A stretch of DNA of 37,131 bases, from positions 1 through 37,131 of the IMG/VR virus record IMGVR_UViG_3300031645_001454; one strand, given 5' to 3'. The stretch is from a virus. The position numbers and the translations under genes are program-made. Shown one piece after another: positions 1-7,615 of the stretch; within the stretch, counting starts at the first letter, position 1, and each line of letters begins with the position of its first letter. The notes under the pieces were generated by a model, which was given only the letters and a program-made list of their open reading frames with translations, was not told the DNA's origin and did not search any database.

Positions 1-170
1 ATGAAAGAGTCATACTGTGAAGAGTTAGTTACTTACACTGACCTCGAGTCATGCGTTGGAACTCGTGAGGGTTTCAGCGAAGCGTTGACAGAGGTCCGTA
101 TGAGCTGGGTATTGAGCCGTGAAACAGTTCTTTAGGGTGCCGACGTTGCCGCAGAAACTTAAGCTTGCCA
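1..170 (+). mobile_element. Truncated 5' remnant of a group II intron
   Basis: The first 165-170 bases resemble the well-conserved stretch that lies upstream of the reverse transcriptase ORF in many bacterial group II introns. It includes the short open frame at 1-135 (44 codons, starting MKESYCEELV and ending with a TAG) that is often annotated there as a hypothetical protein, and the following GGGTGCCGACG segment. Similarity as I recognise it fades after about 170. No intron-encoded maturase follows; instead there is unrelated sequence, a terminator and a tRNA fragment. I infer a decayed or truncated intron in host DNA outside the prophage. It is recognised from memory of the family, not from an alignment. 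Confidence 0.5.
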
Positions 171-301
171 CTTTGAAGATCAAGTAAAATAACATTTCTA
201 CAAACTTGAGATGCTCTGCGATAACCATAAGTGTTACGTATATAGGGCGAAAATCTTAGCCCCTCATTTAGTCCGAAAATAATTTTTCATATAGATTGGA
301 A

Positions 302-334
302 GCCCGGTGATTACTGCCGGGCTTTTTATTTTTG
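302..334 (+). terminator. Rho-independent terminator
   Basis: GCCCGG at 302-307 pairs with CCGGGC at 317-322 across a 9-base loop and is followed by TTTTTATTTTT. It would end plus-strand transcription coming from the left. It lies in the presumed host flank. Confidence 0.7.
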
Positions 335-413
335 AGAGATAAAAAAGGCAAGGGGCACAAGTGAAACTTTCAAAAAAGAGCGTCAGAACGGTAAAAAAGT
401 TAATTTCAAAAAA

Positions 414-441
414 CAAAGTGGCGTACAAAGTGGCGTACAAA
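414..441. repeat. 12-bp tandem repeat beside the att site
   Basis: CAAAGTGGCGTA occurs twice without a gap (414-425 and 426-437), followed by a further CAAA. Short direct repeats close to a tRNA att site can be arm-type binding sites for a tyrosine recombinase. By the tRNA logic, however, these lie on the host side of the junction, so they could belong to an older or neighbouring element. Function is not shown. Confidence 0.45.
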
Positions 442-450
442 CGCAAACGC

Positions 451-485
451 AAAAAAAGGCCCAGCTAACAAATGTTAACTAAGCC
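451..485 (-). terminator. Minus-strand terminator after the tRNA fragment
   Basis: Read on the minus strand, GGGCTTAGTTAAC pairs imperfectly with GTTAGCTGGGCC, using several G-U pairs, and is followed by seven T. It lies directly downstream of the tRNA 3' half, so it is probably the original tRNA terminator. It now also ends integrase transcription. Confidence 0.6.
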
Positions 486-497
486 CTTTAATTTTAT

Positions 498-543
498 TGA
501 AGCCGATGCGCAGACTCGAACTGCGGACCTACTGATTACGAAT
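498..543 (-). other. Prophage att site: 3' half of a tRNA-Thr(CGU) gene
   Basis: On the minus strand this reads as a tRNA from the anticodon loop (TTCGTAA with the first bases cut) through the variable loop, a perfect T-arm (CGCAG TTCGAGT CTGCG) and the acceptor 3' strand CATCGGC. It ends in TCA rather than CCA. No D-arm or 5' half is present; sequence 5' of the anticodon loop is the integrase gene, whose stop codon begins at the last base of the fragment. This is how a tyrosine recombinase crossing over in a tRNA anticodon loop leaves the displaced 3' end. Because phage DNA lies 5' of the fragment, bases left of about 498 should be host, and the intact tRNA-Thr should lie beyond the right edge of the window. 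The CGU identity rests on the loop sequence alone. Confidence 0.75.
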
Positions 544-1700
544 TATTTATTCGTTTTTAAATGCCTTGAAATATCAATAACTTGCGCTGAATTATCGTTG
601 CCTGGTTGGGCAGCGATTTTGTCTTGATCATATTCTCTTTTGGCTTTATCCAGATACTCCTGGCGCTGTTGATTTATTTCCCGCCGTCGGGCTTGAGATA
701 TATGAGTATATATTTCTGTGGTTCTGCTTGAGGCATGATCAAGTTCAACTTGCACAGCTCGCAAATCACCGGTTGCTTCCAGGGTGAAAGTTGCATAAGC
801 ATGTCTTAATAGGTGCGGATTGATTTTCACTCCGGCTAAGCGCCCCGCCGTCGCCCAGGCCTTTTTCTGATTAGAATACGGTTCTCCTGTAACCGGGCTC
901 GGAAAAATCCAACCAGAAGCCTCTCCTTTGCCTGCCTTCGCCCAGGCTGGAGAGAGCAGCCGCCGGCAGCGATCGCTAAGAAATGCCATGCGCTCTTTAT
1001 CGCCTTTCCCTTTGACGTTAATACTTCCAGATTCCCAGTTTATCATTTCCCAACGCAAATTTGCTGCCTCGGACCAGCGCAGGCCATTATCATAAAGTAT
1101 TCCGGCAAGAGCTTCTTGCATGGGATCGTGTTTTCCGAGAGCGCTCAAAAACGCTTCGATCTTTGCGGGGGTCGGGATCTGCGGTAAGGGTCTCCGACTT
1201 TTTAGCTTTTTAATTTTGAATGGCAGCGGGTAGCTGTACTCCTGTTCGACCATCCAGCTGATAATGCTGCTCAGGTAGGCCAGCTCTTTATTGATTCCGG
1301 AAGGTTTAATCTCCCCGATCCGTTTGCCTTGGGCAGTGACCCGGCCCGCCTTTTTACGCAAGGATATATAATCCTCGATGAGGCTGCGTGTAATCCGATT
1401 TACCGGGTAGTGGCCAAAGTGCGGTTGCAGTTTTTTGAGCGTCAGTTCGATATCTTTGACCGTCTTGACGGCCCGATGGTTACGCATCCAGGTTAAATAC
1501 TCCGGCAGAATGGCATTGATGGTCGGGTTTTTCAACGGCCCGCTACCATGCTGTTTACGGAGATCAGCTTCGGCAGCGTCGGCCTCGGCCCTGGTGCCGA
1601 CATAGATCAACCGCTGGCGCGCTTTTTTGGAATCATAGTAGTCGACCATCCACTTATTGGATTGGATGACGCCTTTGCGTTTATAAGGTCGGACGGCCAT
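543..1700 (-). CDS. int: Tyrosine recombinase / phage integrase
   Basis: 385 residues, a normal phage integrase length. The N-terminal part has a short basic arm-binding-like region (about 1-55) and a SAM-like core-binding domain (about 60-155). The catalytic domain carries the expected residues: Arg in NGLRWSEAANLRW (about 205), HLLRH (about 300), a second His in LDHASSRTTEIYTH (about 325) and the nucleophilic Tyr in EIYTH. It catalyses site-specific integration and excision of the prophage. The stop codon abuts the tRNA-Thr fragment used as att. It is the last gene of the minus-strand lysogeny cluster, 41 bases after the DUF2845-like gene. The ATG start gives MAVRPYKRKG; the preceding ribosome site is weak. 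Family assignment is firm. Confidence 0.95.
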   Translation of the reverse strand: MAVRPYKRKGVIQSNKWMVDYYDSKKARQRLIYVGTRAEADAAEADLRKQHGSGPLKNPTINAILPEYLTWMRNHRAVKTVKDIELTLKKLQPHFGHYPVNRITRSLIEDYISLRKKAGRVTAQGKRIGEIKPSGINKELAYLSSIISWMVEQEYSYPLPFKIKKLKSRRPLPQIPTPAKIEAFLSALGKHDPMQEALAGILYDNGLRWSEAANLRWEMINWESGSINVKGKGDKERMAFLSDRCRRLLSPAWAKAGKGEASGWIFPSPVTGEPYSNQKKAWATAGRLAGVKINPHLLRHAYATFTLEATGDLRAVQVELDHASSRTTEIYTHISQARRREINQQRQEYLDKAKREYDQDKIAAQPGNDNSAQVIDISRHLKTNK

Positions 1701-1741
1701 CGATTTGCCTTTTTTATTTTTCGCTCAAACTTATCTATTGC

Positions 1742-2026
1742 TTAGTCTATTTTCCGTATATCATAAACTTTATCGCTAACTATTTTAAGGATGTATGTCT
1801 TGTTTTGGTATTTATAAACCCACTCCTCAGCCTTGAACCATCCGCTTCTGGTTCTGATCTCGCCGACTGTTTCCCGGCTTATCGGTTCGCCACAGTTATC
1901 CAGAACTTTATATTTACTATCTCCAGTACAGACTATGGCTCTCTTGTAATGCATACAGTTTGCAATGGCTAAGGCGTTGGTGGATATTAACAGAATTAGA
2001 ATGATGGAAAAGATTAGTTTTTTCAT
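1742..2026 (-). CDS. Small secreted DUF2845-like protein
   Basis: 94 residues with a clear signal peptide (MKK, then a hydrophobic run to about residue 21). The mature part has two Cys near the start (CMHYKRAIVCTGDS), then FGEP/CGEP-like and VGE-R motifs and an aromatic WVYKYQNKTY strand. This matches the DUF2845 pattern, whose function is unknown. A diverged paralogue is encoded at 15955-16263, sharing CM-Y-(R/A)-VC-GDS, GEP, VGE-R and E-W-Y. It lies between the membrane zinc-ribbon gene and the integrase in the lysogeny cluster, so it may be expressed from the prophage and act in the periplasm or on the envelope. Family call moderate; role unknown. Confidence 0.7.
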   Translation of the reverse strand: MKKLIFSIILILLISTNALAIANCMHYKRAIVCTGDSKYKVLDNCGEPISRETVGEIRTRSGWFKAEEWVYKYQNKTYILKIVSDKVYDIRKID

Positions 2027-2054
2027 GAATGCCGCTCCTGGTTTAATTTATGTG

Positions 2055-2843
2055 TTAGTGTTGATTTATTTTAACCGAGGTTTTCTTCACCTGTCCGGCC
2101 AGATCCTTTTTTATCATGCCGGTGCCGCGAACTATTTGGTTACCGGGGTTGATAGTCGTATTTTCGTTACTCATCTTAAGAATGAAGTTGTTCTCGTCTA
2201 ACAATTGGAACTCGACATAAACCTTTACTGGATCAGAACTCGGGTTGTGGAGTGTTGTCTGCCAGGCGTAGGTGCGGTAGCTATGGCCAGAGTCGGTCCA
2301 GCGCATAGACTGGCTTTCGATCTTGATTAAAAGCCTGCGAGCTGGCGGGGTGTATTGCGTGATTAATGGGTTCCCGGCCGGTATTGATAGCGCGGCACCG
2401 GATCTGGAACCTGTGTCGGGAGCTGGTTTAAACAGGGCAATTAACCCGAGAACTGCGACTATTCCCAGCAGGATCGGCAGCTTATCTTTTGACGTATCGG
2501 GGAAAAGTGGGGTTTTGCAGTAGGGGCAGTTTTTAAATTTTGCCGGGGCCGGGCGGCCGCAATTCGGACAGTTTGTCATCCCGTCGGTGGGTTTATTTCC
2601 GGTTGCGTTTACCGCCGACGGTCGGTTGATCCTCTGATAATACCCGCGCTTGCCGATATAGATGGGGAAAGTGATAATCCAGAGCAGGGCGCAACTTAAA
2701 CTCCAGCCCAGCGGGCTCATATTAAAAAAGCCGCTCGACTGGCCCTTACGGATGCCGATCGATTGAGCATCGAAATATACCCAGATACTGGTTACAATGA
2801 TTAATAGCGGAACAACAGAACTATAAAATAAGATGTCAAACAT
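2055..2843 (-). CDS. Membrane protein with a central zinc ribbon
   Basis: 262 residues. Hydrophobic helices are visible at about 5-25 and 48-62, then a zinc-ribbon knuckle pair CPNCGRPAPAKFKNCPYC (about 92-109) facing the cytoplasm, a third helix (LPILLGIVAVLGLIALF, about 123-140), and an extracytoplasmic C-terminal half of about 120 residues with beta-like sequence. I do not recognise a specific family; the layout resembles generic zinc-ribbon membrane proteins of unknown function. Its place in the lysogenic, minus-strand cluster between repressor and integrase suggests expression in the lysogen, for example superinfection exclusion or host modification, but that is inference. The upstream 160 bases are AT-rich and could hold its promoter. 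Confidence 0.6.
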   Translation of the reverse strand: MFDILFYSSVVPLLIIVTSIWVYFDAQSIGIRKGQSSGFFNMSPLGWSLSCALLWIITFPIYIGKRGYYQRINRPSAVNATGNKPTDGMTNCPNCGRPAPAKFKNCPYCKTPLFPDTSKDKLPILLGIVAVLGLIALFKPAPDTGSRSGAALSIPAGNPLITQYTPPARRLLIKIESQSMRWTDSGHSYRTYAWQTTLHNPSSDPVKVYVEFQLLDENNFILKMSNENTTINPGNQIVRGTGMIKKDLAGQVKKTSVKINQH

Positions 2844-3002
2844 GCTCTTTCTCGCAAACTATTATTTTCTAAAGTAAAAATATTTTCTATTTAAATTACT
2901 ACCTGTTTATACCTTTGGTTAATATAGATAGATTATATTATCTACATGTCTATAGCTCCGAACTCGGCGCGGGGCGCTTTGCTGGTGGGCTGCGCCTGAG
3001 TA

Positions 3003-3572
3003 TCATTTCCCGTTGGCAGCCGGATCGAGGTTGTTCCCGTTGGTTCCTTTCTTTAGTAATTCAATTTGATTTTCAAGTGTTTTGATTTTAGCGAAAAAGC
3101 TTTGTTCCAACGCTGAAAACTTGGCGCTGAGGGTACGTTCACGGTCAACCGATTCGACGGCAGCATGGAAGGCATCAACGTTATAGGTCAGGGCGATGCT
3201 GTAGGGGGTGTTGGATTGTAAAACGCGGGCGGTTTTGCCTAAGAGTTCATCGAGCCGATCGGCGGGTGCTGCGGTTGGGGGTTCGGGTTGGGGTTCTTTG
3301 TCTTTGTTTTCCCAGGCAAGTCGCACCGATGTATGGACCGGCTTCGTGAACATATCCCCTTCACCGGTTTCGAGCCAACGTCTGGAGATTTTATGATTTA
3401 TTTGGATCAATTGCATTAATTGGTCTGAAGGTACTTTATTTTTTTTCTCTATGTCTGAAACGTAACCGCCCGTTATTCCAGTGGAATTTCCAAATTCCTT
3501 TTGGGTGAGATCAAGAGCTCTTCTGGCTTTTCTTAATCTTATTCCGAAAGTTGCAGTTTTTTCTGTTGACAT
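3003..3572 (-). CDS. CI-like phage repressor (XRE HTH plus coiled coil)
   Basis: 189 residues. Residues about 8-65 form an XRE/Cro-CI helix-turn-helix (LRKARRALDLTQKEFGNSTG, then GGYVSDIEKKNKVPS), followed by the RRWLETGEGDMF segment common after the HTH of phage CI-like repressors. A Pro/Glu-rich linker (about 90-105) leads to a C-terminal helical region with heptad-like spacing (LSAKFSALEQSFFAKIKTLENQIELL), a likely oligomerisation coiled coil. There is no S24/LexA-type peptidase domain, so RecA-stimulated self-cleavage is not expected. It is divergently transcribed from 3667 across a 94-base gap holding an inverted repeat. It probably maintains lysogeny and represses the early plus-strand operon. 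Confidence 0.85.
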   Translation of the reverse strand: MSTEKTATFGIRLRKARRALDLTQKEFGNSTGITGGYVSDIEKKNKVPSDQLMQLIQINHKISRRWLETGEGDMFTKPVHTSVRLAWENKDKEPQPEPPTAAPADRLDELLGKTARVLQSNTPYSIALTYNVDAFHAAVESVDRERTLSAKFSALEQSFFAKIKTLENQIELLKKGTNGNNLDPAANGK

Positions 3573-3599
3573 AATAAGTTCAAATGAGTTATTCAGATT

Positions 3600-3625
3600 G
3601 AAACTGACTTTTTCAGCTTAGTTTC
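3600..3625. promoter_or_regulatory. Candidate operator in the divergent early/repressor gap
   Basis: Between the repressor and the first rightward gene, GAAACT (3600-3605) is mirrored by AGTTTC (3620-3625), with inner CTGA/TCAG halves. A dyad of about 26 bases here is where a CI-like repressor would bind to control both directions. I could not place -35/-10 boxes confidently. Confidence 0.4.
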
Positions 3626-3666
3626 TCGGTTTGCAAATTTAACCGTTCGCTTTTGGAGGTCACACC

Positions 3667-3912
3667 ATGTCGAAAGTCATTCTAATAAATGGCTCAGGGT
3701 TGGGGATAACTCATCACGCCAAACTTCTGGAGGCAGAATATCGCCGCCAAGGAATAGCCTGCAGGCGCTGCCAAACAGGCAGGCGGCTTGATCCGGGAAC
3801 AATAAAGACAATCAACTCGTTCACTGGTTATGTAATTATTGAAACCAACCAAGCGACGATCGAAGGGATAACCCCCTGGCAAACAATAGAGGTCTCTGGT
3901 GGTCGTCAGTAA
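3667..3912 (+). CDS. Hypothetical early protein (possible Cro position)
   Basis: 81 residues starting MSKVILINGSGLG. It has a good ribosome site (TTGGAGG, 7 bases before the ATG). It is the first gene of the rightward operon, where Cro usually sits, but no clear helix-turn-helix is visible. The N-terminus (VILINGSGLGITHHAKLLEAEYRRQG) looks like a beta strand, glycine loop and helix, reminiscent of a small nucleotide-binding or flavodoxin-like fold, with a ...SFTGYVIIETNQATIEGI... strand later. I do not recognise the family. Its position suggests a role in early regulation or in switching on lytic growth. Confidence 0.6.
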   Translation: MSKVILINGSGLGITHHAKLLEAEYRRQGIACRRCQTGRRLDPGTIKTINSFTGYVIIETNQATIEGITPWQTIEVSGGRQ

Positions 3913-3963
3913 ACATTACAGAAACTTACTTTCAGTATTAACCATAAATTTGCAGGTTTTACA

Positions 3964-4440
3964 ATGACAAAATTTAAAGATGAAGTGAAGTTGCAGTCCT
4001 GGCAGATCTTTGCCGCCGCCCGGCGGCATCTGGGACCGAGCGTAGTTTCGGCTATTTTTGGCAAGCGCCGGGCGCGTATGGCCTATTTATGGGCCCAGGA
4101 TCCGGCGGTTACTGATTCTCATCATGGCCGGGATCCGCTGGAGTCGATCAAGATGATGTTTGAGCGCATGGCTGAGGTCGGTCGGGGTGATGTGGTGCGG
4201 TCGGCATTGGGTTATCTGGCTGGAGCTTTGGACGATAGCACCGAGATCGATCCGGTGGTGGATTGTTTACCGACTATGGATGCTGAGCTCTTGGCTGATT
4301 TCGGGGCTGTGGCTCTGTTGCGGGAAGGGATTGAGGAAGATTTCGAACCCGAAGAGGTCGAGAGGTTGGCGCAAGCCGCAATCGATGAAGTGGGCCGGTC
4401 GTTGGCAAAATATAAAGCCGAAATTAAAAAGCGGAGCTGA
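3964..4440 (+). CDS. Hypothetical phage early protein, possible CII-like regulator
   Basis: 158 residues, acidic in the C-terminal half (IEEDFEPEEVERLAQAA). The middle segment RRARMAYLWAQDPAVTDSHHGRDPLESIKMMFERM followed by GRGDVVRSALGYL resembles small proteins coded just after the repressor in other prophages, where they take the place of CII-type regulators. This is resemblance only; no canonical DNA-binding motif is clear. It has its own ATG 51 bases after the previous gene and is followed after 2 bases by the next gene, so the two are probably co-translated. Confidence 0.6.
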   Translation: MTKFKDEVKLQSWQIFAAARRHLGPSVVSAIFGKRRARMAYLWAQDPAVTDSHHGRDPLESIKMMFERMAEVGRGDVVRSALGYLAGALDDSTEIDPVVDCLPTMDAELLADFGAVALLREGIEEDFEPEEVERLAQAAIDEVGRSLAKYKAEIKKRS

Positions 4441-4442
4441 AC

Positions 4443-4706
4443 GTGACCGAGCTTGACCAGGTGAAATCAGAGCTAAAAGAGGTTCAGGGCTCACTAAATG
4501 CGGTTATGGGGTTGCTGGAATCAGTAGTGGGGCGACTCGACCGGTCCGATGTGGCCCAGGGTGAACCGACAATCTATGAAGTCGGTTGTGAGATGTCTCC
4601 GGAAACGATCAACCGCGAAATCTCCAGGGGCAATCGCCGCCCCCTGCACGAGCAGAATAAACGGCGGCTGCAAGCATTAAAAAAAATTACAATCAGGTCG
4701 TCGTAA
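4443..4706 (+). CDS. Hypothetical small helical protein
   Basis: 87 residues in the early operon, starting with GTG... context directly after the preceding stop (ATG two bases downstream at 4443 on the track of MTELDQVK). The N-terminal 35 residues form an amphipathic helix with heptad-like spacing (LDQVKSELKEVQGSLNAVMG), followed by a basic C-terminus (INREISRGNRRPLHEQNKRRLQALKK) that looks like a truncated helix-turn-helix or basic nucleic-acid-binding segment. No family recognised. Probably co-regulated with the neighbouring early genes. Confidence 0.5.
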   Translation: MTELDQVKSELKEVQGSLNAVMGLLESVVGRLDRSDVAQGEPTIYEVGCEMSPETINREISRGNRRPLHEQNKRRLQALKKITIRSS

Positions 4707-4735
4707 AAGGACTGATTATTCTCCAAGGAAATAAA

Positions 4736-5386
4736 ATGCCGGACCAAGCACTAGAAGAGAAAGAGCGAAACCCGATATTAACTGCGGCTGAGATCGCCGG
4801 TGATTTGCAGGCTGACGATCTTTCCGACAACGTCATTGAGAGGTTTGCCGAAAAGATCTACCCCGCCGGGATGCGATGCCCACGTTGTCAAAACATTTTA
4901 ACCGAAACCCAGAAGAAAGCCTTGCTGCGCGGCGGTCGGGTGGTTTGTAAGCATTGCCAGAAATGGTTCAGCTTTTTTTACGGGACTCGTTATCTTGGCA
5001 CCCATCTAACAATTAAACAGATCGCCTGGTTGGCACTGTTGCTTGATTGTGGTCTCAGTAATCGAGAAGCGGCAAAACGAATCGATCTTCACGTTGACAC
5101 GGTCAATAGTTGGCGTCATCGCTTTGCCGGTAGACCATCAAGCTATATGGCCCGCCGACGTAAATCTTTAAAGACTCCCTCCTCCCCCCGGCTGTCAAAG
5201 GTTGTATCGGGCTCGACCGGCAGCACTGCCCAAACCTCTCTGTCTGAGAATACCTCTCCTGGGTGGGCGACGGCCTCACCTGCAGAAAACCCGGAGCCGT
5301 TAAATGAAATTATTTGCGATATCTGCGGGGCTAAAAACCCGCGAAATAGTCGCTGTTGCGGGGGTTGTTATGCTCCGTTAGATTGA
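4736..5386 (+). CDS. Zinc-ribbon + HTH DNA-binding regulator (first of two paralogues)
   Basis: 216 residues; ribosome site AAGGAAA before the ATG. The segment YPAGMRCPRC...CKHC (about 43-75) is a zinc ribbon of the kind found at the N-terminus of IS1/IS1595-type transposases, followed by GTRYLGTHLTIKQIAWLALLL and a helix-turn-helix GLSNREAAKRIDLHVDTVNS (about 100-125). There is no DDE catalytic domain. A Ser/Thr/Pro-rich linker leads to a second zinc-ribbon-like end CDICGAKNPRNSRCCGGC (about 193-210). The product at 10585-11073 shares the ribbon-HTH core. The two flank the replication region, so I infer a domesticated transposase DNA-binding unit used as a transcription factor. Confidence 0.65.
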   Translation: MPDQALEEKERNPILTAAEIAGDLQADDLSDNVIERFAEKIYPAGMRCPRCQNILTETQKKALLRGGRVVCKHCQKWFSFFYGTRYLGTHLTIKQIAWLALLLDCGLSNREAAKRIDLHVDTVNSWRHRFAGRPSSYMARRRKSLKTPSSPRLSKVVSGSTGSTAQTSLSENTSPGWATASPAENPEPLNEIICDICGAKNPRNSRCCGGCYAPLD

Positions 5387-5433
5387 TGTTGAACCGCTGC
5401 CGGTGTGGCGGCCAGAAAAAAGGTATATCTCAA

Positions 5434-7032
5434 GTGCAACTCAATGAAATAATAATTGATAACTTCGCCGGTGGTGGCGGTGCCAGTACGGCGATTGAAT
5501 TGGCAGGCTTTAAAGTTGATATTGCAATCAACCACGATCCTGAAGCGATCTGTATGCATATGGCCAACCACCCGGACACTAAACATTATTGCGAAGATGT
5601 CTGGTCGGTAAATCCGCACGAAGCGGTTGCCGGGCGTCCGGTCGGGTTGGCGTGGTTTAGTCCGGATTGTAAACATTTTTCCAAAGCCAAAGGCGGCAAG
5701 CCGGTCGAAAAGAAGATCCGGGGCTTGGCTTGGGTAGTCGTGCGTTGGGCTGCAGCTGTGCGGCCACGAGTGATCATCCTTGAAAACGTAGAAGAGTTTC
5801 AGACTTGGGGGCCGTTAGGCCTGGATAATAAGCCAGATAAAGTCAGCAAGGGGTTGACGTTCCAGCGCTGGAAAAAACGCCTGCAGGATCTTGGTTATGT
5901 TGTTGATCACCGAGAGCTCAAAGCCTGCGATTATGGAGCTCCGACAATTCGTAAACGCCTCTTCTTGGTAGCCCGGTGTGACGGTCAACCTATCGTCTGG
6001 CCAGAACCAACCCATGGACCCGGATTAATCCCATATCGAACCGCAGCGGGATGTATCGACTGGTCGATTCCGGCACCGAGTATTTTTGAACGCAAAAGAC
6101 CGCTCGCTGAAAACACATTGAAACGTATTGCTAAAGGCATCAAAAAGTTTGTCATTGATGCGGCTGAACCTTTCTGCATCACCTATTATGGGCCAAAATC
6201 AGAAGATGAGTTTCGCGGCTTCGGTATGGGTGATCAGATCCCGACCCAGACCACAGAAAACCGGTTTGGTTTGGTGGTGCCGTTCATCACAGAACACGCC
6301 AACGCCAGTAGCCAACGCAATATGCCCGCTGACGAACCGCTGCGAACTCAGTGCGCTCAGGTTAAAGGCGGCCACTTTGCTTTGGTTGCCCCGATTATTG
6401 ACCGGCAATTTGGTCAAAGTAAAGGGAATAGCGTTGCTGACCCATTGGGCACTACTACCGCTGACGGTTTGGGTAAATCAGCTCTGGTCACGGCCTTTCT
6501 AGCCAAGCATTACACTGGCGTCGTTGGGCAGTCAGTAGAGCAGCCAACCGGCACAGTCACAACCAAAGATCATCATGCTTTAGTCACTAGCCACCTGATT
6601 AAGATGCGCGGCACCTGCCGTCCCGGTCAGGATGTGCGGAAACCCATGCCGACAATTACTGCCGGCGGATTGCATGTCGGTGAAGTCCGGGCTTTTTTGA
6701 TCAAATATTACGGCAATGAAAAAGACGGCTGCCAACTCCGTGATCCGCTGCACACGGTTACCACTAAGGATCGCCTGGGTTTGGTAACAGTCGCCGGACA
6801 AGATTATCAGATTACCGATATCGGCATGCGTATGCTGGCCCCGCGTGAACTCTTCAAAGCCCAGGGATTTCCGGAAAGTTATATCATCGATCCGCTTTAC
6901 AACGGCAAGCCCATGACTAAAACAGCTCAAGTACGGATGTGCGGTAACTCGGTGTCGCCCAACCCGGCGCAAGCGTTGGTTGAGGCTAACTATAAACAGA
7001 GCACAGCAACCAGCGCTGTTAATTGGCAATAA
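5434..7032 (+). CDS. DNA (cytosine-5) methyltransferase with six-fold repeated target domain
   Basis: 532 residues from a GTG start at 5434, chosen because AAAAAGG lies 9 bases upstream and motif I follows at once. Visible C5-methyltransferase motifs: I, NFAGGGGAS (10-18); IV, FSPDCKHFS (75-83) with the catalytic Cys79; VI, ENV (117-119); VIII, GAPTIRKRLF (168-177); X, CGNSVSPNPAQAL (503-515). Motif IV is SPDC rather than the usual PPCQ, a known phage-type variant. Between VIII and X, residues about 245-455 contain six units of about 30 residues ending in patterns such as PTGTVTTKDHHALVT. It probably methylates phage DNA against host restriction. It transfers methyl from S-adenosylmethionine to cytosine. 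Confidence 0.9.
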   Translation: MQLNEIIIDNFAGGGGASTAIELAGFKVDIAINHDPEAICMHMANHPDTKHYCEDVWSVNPHEAVAGRPVGLAWFSPDCKHFSKAKGGKPVEKKIRGLAWVVVRWAAAVRPRVIILENVEEFQTWGPLGLDNKPDKVSKGLTFQRWKKRLQDLGYVVDHRELKACDYGAPTIRKRLFLVARCDGQPIVWPEPTHGPGLIPYRTAAGCIDWSIPAPSIFERKRPLAENTLKRIAKGIKKFVIDAAEPFCITYYGPKSEDEFRGFGMGDQIPTQTTENRFGLVVPFITEHANASSQRNMPADEPLRTQCAQVKGGHFALVAPIIDRQFGQSKGNSVADPLGTTTADGLGKSALVTAFLAKHYTGVVGQSVEQPTGTVTTKDHHALVTSHLIKMRGTCRPGQDVRKPMPTITAGGLHVGEVRAFLIKYYGNEKDGCQLRDPLHTVTTKDRLGLVTVAGQDYQITDIGMRMLAPRELFKAQGFPESYIIDPLYNGKPMTKTAQVRMCGNSVSPNPAQALVEANYKQSTATSAVNWQ

Positions 7033-7064
7033 GATGCCGTCCTACAAAGAAAGAGGTTTTAATC

Positions 7065-7208
7065 ATGTCAGATACACAGATTGACCGGATTAACCAGATT
7101 ATCGACAAAGCCATTGACCGGGCCATCCCGGTGTTGCTGATCCTGGCCGCTATCTGCGCCGTTGAGTTGTTGGTTGTCAACCTTTGGCGCTGGGGGATGC
7201 AAGGATGA
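7065..7208 (+). CDS. Small single-span membrane protein
   Basis: 47 residues from the ATG at 7065, preceded by AAGAGG. An amphipathic N-terminus (MSDTQIDRINQIIDKAIDR) leads to one transmembrane helix (AIPVLLILAAICAVELLVVN) and a short WRWGMQG tail. The stop codon overlaps the start of the next gene (ATGA), indicating translational coupling. Function unknown; tiny membrane proteins in phage early operons often target host functions. Confidence 0.55.
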   Translation: MSDTQIDRINQIIDKAIDRAIPVLLILAAICAVELLVVNLWRWGMQG

Positions 7209-7615
7209 GCACTTTATTTGATAAATTTCCGGGCCTGGCCCGTTATGATCAGGACGCCGATCAGGGTGCGGTGGTGGCCAACATTCAGGAAGACCCTTTC
7301 ACTAAAATCTTTCTCGATGCTCTCAAGAAAACCGACGCGGCTGCCCGGCAGCGTTACTGCGGGGCTTTTTTTGCGGGGGTCAACTTCTTGGCCTGGGCTC
7401 GGGATAATGCCGGGGCCGATTTCGGCGATTATCTGGATACCGAGACCAAGATTGACGATCTTTGGTGCAAGAAGGCGCCGGAAGAGAGTTTTATTGCCGC
7501 CTTGCGGGTTTGGGCTGGAGCTTATCTCTATCTTGCCCGACGCTGTCACTGGGCTTTGATCGATGAAATTAACGCCCAGCTCAAGGGTGAGGAGCTGCAG
7601 CATGGGTTGGGCTAA
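7205..7615 (+). CDS. Hypothetical protein between methyltransferase and primase
   Basis: 136 residues from the ATG at 7205, which overlaps the stop of the preceding gene; its own 3' end overlaps the primase start by 14 bases. The protein is acidic at the N-terminus and rich in aromatic residues and Ala (FFAGVNFLAWARD, VWAGAYLYLARRCHWALI), probably a compact helical fold. No family recognised. Tight overlaps on both sides place it in the replication operon, so a role as a replication accessory is possible but unproven. Confidence 0.6.
   Translation: MSTLFDKFPGLARYDQDADQGAVVANIQEDPFTKIFLDALKKTDAAARQRYCGAFFAGVNFLAWARDNAGADFGDYLDTETKIDDLWCKKAPEESFIAALRVWAGAYLYLARRCHWALIDEINAQLKGEELQHGLG

Noticed and set aside
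264-452. Minus-strand open frame of 62 codons in the left flank
   Set aside because: It overlaps two terminators and the 12-bp tandem repeat, and the sequence is hydrophobic and AT-derived without homology I recognise.
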